A DNA stretch of 64,000 nt from Methylopila jiangsuensis (GTDB lineage: Bacteria; Pseudomonadota; Alphaproteobacteria; Rhizobiales; Methylopilaceae). The stretch spans positions 62,001 to 126,000 of the forward strand of contig NZ_BSFK01000010.1 of assembly GCF_027922305.1 (NCBI RefSeq), in the 5' to 3' direction. Shown piece by piece: positions 61,896 through 64,000 of this stretch; position 1 is the first letter of the stretch; every line of letters begins with the position of its first letter. The notes beneath the pieces were generated by a model that was not told the origin of the DNA, ran no database searches, and saw nothing but the letters and a program-made list of their open reading frames with translations. The position numbers and the translations under genes are program-made.

Positions 61896-62837
61896 TCACT
61901 CCACGACGTTCGACGGCTTGCCGGCGACGAAGTTCTCGACGTTGTCGATGAGCTGGTCGGCGAGGATCTGCATCGCCTCCTTGCTCGCCCAGGCCACATG
62001 CGGCGTGACGATGAGGTTCGGCAGGTCGGCGTCGCACAGGATGTTGCCGTCCTTCGGAGGCTCCTGCGCCACCACGTCAAAGCCTGCGCCGCCGATCTCG
62101 CCGGCTTTCAGCGCCTCGATCAGCGCCGCCTCGTCCACCAGGCCGCCGCGGGCGGTGTTGATGAGGATGGCGCTGTTCTTCATCTTCTTGAACTGCTCGG
62201 CGCCGAACATGTTCTTGGTGTCGGGCGTGAGCGGAACGTGGATGGTGATGACGTCCGACTGGGTCAGCACGGTCTCGAAGTCCACGAGGCCGTCCTGCGG
62301 GAACACGTCGTAGGGCAGCACCTTCATGCCGAGCGCTTCCGCGCGCTTGCCGATGGACTTGCCGAGCGCGCCGTAGCCGATGATGCCGAGCGTGGAGCCG
62401 GCGATGTCGTAGATCGGATAGTCGAAGTAGCAGAACTGCTGCGACTTGTTCCAGTCGCCGCGCTTCACGGAGTTCGCGTAAGGCACGATCGAGCGGCGCA
62501 GCGCGAAGATCAGCGCGATGACGTGCTCGGGCACCGTGTTGAAGGCGTAGCCGCGGATGTTGGAGACGGTGATCCCCTGCGCCTTGGCCTGGACCTTGTC
62601 GACCACATCCGTGCCGGTGGCGGCGACGGCGATCAGCTTCAGCTTCGGAAGCTGCTTCAGCACCTCGGCCCGCATCGGCACCTTGTTGATCAGGGCGATG
62701 TCGGCGTCCTTCAGGCGCTCGACGATCTCGTCGGGCGTCCAGGTCGACTGATATTCCACGTAGTCGTGCGGAAAATTCGGACGGCGGACGTTCGCGTCCA
62801 CGCTCTCGCGGTCGAGAAAGACAATCTTGTGCGTCAT
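61896..62837 (-). CDS. hprA: NAD(P)H-dependent hydroxypyruvate reductase
   Basis: 313 residues of the D-2-hydroxyacid dehydrogenase family: nucleotide motif GIIGYGALGKSIGKRAEALG, catalytic Arg in INTARGGLVDEAAL, Glu in DVVAQEPPKDGN and His in TPHVAWASKE. It reduces hydroxypyruvate to glycerate in the serine cycle. The ATG at 62837 (MTHKIVFLDRESVD) follows GGGGAGCG; upstream frames lack homology. Confidence 0.95.
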   Translation of the reverse strand: MTHKIVFLDRESVDANVRRPNFPHDYVEYQSTWTPDEIVERLKDADIALINKVPMRAEVLKQLPKLKLIAVAATGTDVVDKVQAKAQGITVSNIRGYAFNTVPEHVIALIFALRRSIVPYANSVKRGDWNKSQQFCYFDYPIYDIAGSTLGIIGYGALGKSIGKRAEALGMKVLPYDVFPQDGLVDFETVLTQSDVITIHVPLTPDTKNMFGAEQFKKMKNSAILINTARGGLVDEAALIEALKAGEIGGAGFDVVAQEPPKDGNILCDADLPNLIVTPHVAWASKEAMQILADQLIDNVENFVAGKPSNVVE

Positions 62838-62917
62838 TGCGCTCCCCATGCCGCCGGCATCTCGTGCGGAGGGAGGCCCCGCTGCGCGTGCGGCGTTTTC
62901 AAACCCGGGCAGAATGC

Positions 62918-62951
62918 CCACCGGGCGCGCGGTTTCAAGCGCGCCCGGTGG
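62918..62951 (-). terminator. Strong hairpin between sgaA and hprA
   Basis: A perfect 13-bp stem (CCACCGGGCGCGC, 8-nt loop) 14 bp after the sgaA stop. On the minus strand it is not followed by a T-run, so it may attenuate, stabilise or mark processing of the sgaA message rather than end it. Confidence 0.45.
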
Positions 62952-62964
62952 TGTGATCCCGGTG

Positions 62965-64000
62965 TCAGGCCGCCTTGGGGGCCGCAGCCTGCGGCTCGAT
63001 CGGGTTGTCGCGCAGGTAGTCCTGCGCGGCGCCCACGCCCGAGCCCGCCTTGATCTTCACGCCGTTGTCGAGCATCGACATCTCCGCGCCGGCGATCGCG
63101 CCGAGCAGCATCAGCTCGTTCAGGTCGCCGATGTGGCCGATGCGGAACACGCGACCCGCGACCTTCGACAGGCCGGCGCCAAGCGCGAGGTTGTAGCGGT
63201 CATAGGCGTGGCGGATGATCTTCGCCGCGTCGATGCCTTCCGGCGCCAGAATCGCCGACACGGTGTCGGAGTGCCAGCGGGGCTCCTTCGCGCAGACCTT
63301 CAGGCCCCATGCGGCGACCGCCTTGCGGGTGGCCTCGGCGAGGATGTGATGGCGGCGGAAGATGTTCTCCAGACCCTCGTCCTCGATGCAGGCCAGGGCC
63401 TCCTTGAGGCCGTGCAGCAGCGGGGTGGCCGGCGTGTAGGGGAAGTAGCCGGAGGGGTTGGTGTTGATGTGGTCCTGGAAGTCGAAATAGACCTTGTTCA
63501 GGCCCGCGTTCTTGCGGAGGCCGAGCGCGCGCTGGCTGACGCAGACGAAGCCAAGGCCGGCCGGCAGCATGAGGCCCTTCTGCGAGCCGGAGACCGCGCA
63601 GTCCACCTTCCACTCGTCGAAGCGGAAGTCGATCGAGCCGAGGCCCGAGACCGAGTCGACGAACAGCAGGGCCGGGTGCTTGGCCGCGTCGATCGCCTTG
63701 CGGATGGCGCCGATGTTGGAGGTCACGCCGGTCGCCGTCTCGTTGTGGACGACCATGACGGCCTTGATCTCATGGTTCTTGTCGGCGACGAGAGCCTCTT
63801 CGATCTTCTCCTCGTGGGCGCCGGTGCCCCACTCCTCTTCCTGGATCTGGACGTCCAGGCCGAGACGCTGGGCCATGTCGGTCCACAGGTGCGAGAACTG
63901 GCCGAAGCGGGCGGTCAGCACCTTGTCGCCGGGGGCGAGGGTGTTGGTCAGCGCCGCTTCCCAGCCGCCGGTGCCCGAGGACGGGAAGATGAAGACCTGG
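62965..64000 (-). CDS. sgaA: Serine-glyoxylate aminotransferase (partial, N-terminus beyond window)
   Basis: 345 codons are visible; the frame continues past the right edge and opens with IFPSSGTGGWEAALTNTL. A fold-type I PLP enzyme: MVVHNETATGVTSNIGAIRK, LFVDSVSGLGSIDFRFDEWK and the PLP lysine in AVSGSQKGLMLPAGLGFVCV. It transfers the amino group of serine to glyoxylate, giving hydroxypyruvate and glycine, the entry step of the serine cycle. It is the first gene of the visible block. Confidence 0.94.
   Translation of the reverse strand, partial: QVFIFPSSGTGGWEAALTNTLAPGDKVLTARFGQFSHLWTDMAQRLGLDVQIQEEEWGTGAHEEKIEEALVADKNHEIKAVMVVHNETATGVTSNIGAIRKAIDAAKHPALLFVDSVSGLGSIDFRFDEWKVDCAVSGSQKGLMLPAGLGFVCVSQRALGLRKNAGLNKVYFDFQDHINTNPSGYFPYTPATPLLHGLKEALACIEDEGLENIFRRHHILAEATRKAVAAWGLKVCAKEPRWHSDTVSAILAPEGIDAAKIIRHAYDRYNLALGAGLSKVAGRVFRIGHIGDLNELMLLGAIAGAEMSMLDNGVKIKAGSGVGAAQDYLRDNPIEPQAAAPKAA

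Noticed and set aside
1-64000. Mobile elements, CRISPR arrays, rRNA/tRNA genes, prophage
   Set aside because: No transposase, integrase, repeat-spacer pattern, long terminal repeats or structural RNA was seen; composition is even across the window.

Overview
The window is GC-rich chromosomal DNA of an aerobic methylotrophic alphaproteobacterium, most likely Hyphomicrobiales. The best evidence is an intact serine-cycle block at the right end (54039-64000): serine-glyoxylate aminotransferase, hydroxypyruvate reductase, mtdA, fchA, mtkA, mtkB, ppc and malyl-CoA lyase, all on the minus strand in the order known from Methylobacterium/Methylorubrum. The alphaproteobacterial rpsF-rpsR-DUF2232-rplI order and UPF0314, DUF6481, HWE-kinase, phytochrome and CtrA-like signals agree. 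I cannot fix the genus (Methylopila, Hansschlegelia and Methylobacterium-like organisms all fit). I see no mobile element, CRISPR array, rRNA or tRNA.

Layout. 1-9235: a TauE/SafE exporter, then a glycolate oxidase operon (glcD-glcE-UPF0314-glcF, minus) divergent from a lactate utilisation operon (lutABC, plus), two routes feeding 2-hydroxyacids into glyoxylate/pyruvate. 9390-22377: a soluble chemoreceptor, a Pat-like acyl-CoA synthetase/acetyltransferase, purD, an amicyanin-like copper protein, xseA, a patatin-like lipase, a PfkB kinase divergent from a GntR regulator, and a FIST sensor coupled to a hybrid histidine kinase. 22487-30139: a quinoprotein ethanol dehydrogenase locus. It has an ExaA-type PQQ dehydrogenase, with metal-site residues of the calcium class, and an eight-gene overlapping operon carrying a PedF-like cytochrome c, a LuxR-type response regulator, a rhodanese-like CXXCW protein, a SoxYZ-like carrier and a zinc metallohydrolase. 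An OmpR-like regulator with a degenerate receiver lies upstream.

30279-46243: a second soluble chemoreceptor, a SIMPL protein, a dienelactone-hydrolase-like protein lacking its nucleophile, an Na/Pi cotransporter, a bacteriophytochrome followed in the same direction by an ECF sigma/anti-sigma pair and a coupled small ORF, a SleB-type lipoprotein behind a CtrA-like site, DUF6481, alanine racemase, dnaB and a DsbA-like protein. 46406-53882: ribosomal genes rplI/rpsR/rpsF, hisG-hisZ, a COG0523 GTPase behind a perfect Zur-like palindrome, and yebC.

The most interesting non-coding signal is at about 32716-32854 (minus strand). A textbook general-stress-response promoter (GGAAC-N16-CGTT) is followed, about 107 nt later, by a strong intrinsic terminator. 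The intervening RNA has two hairpins with loops of seven and six consecutive C residues and no credible ORF. It has the design of the stress-induced C-rich-loop sRNA GsrN of Caulobacter and is an unannotated candidate sRNA. Other points worth checking are the LutC protein with an acidic SFPASDPP tail, the palindrome upstream of exaA, and an inverted repeat upstream of mclA.
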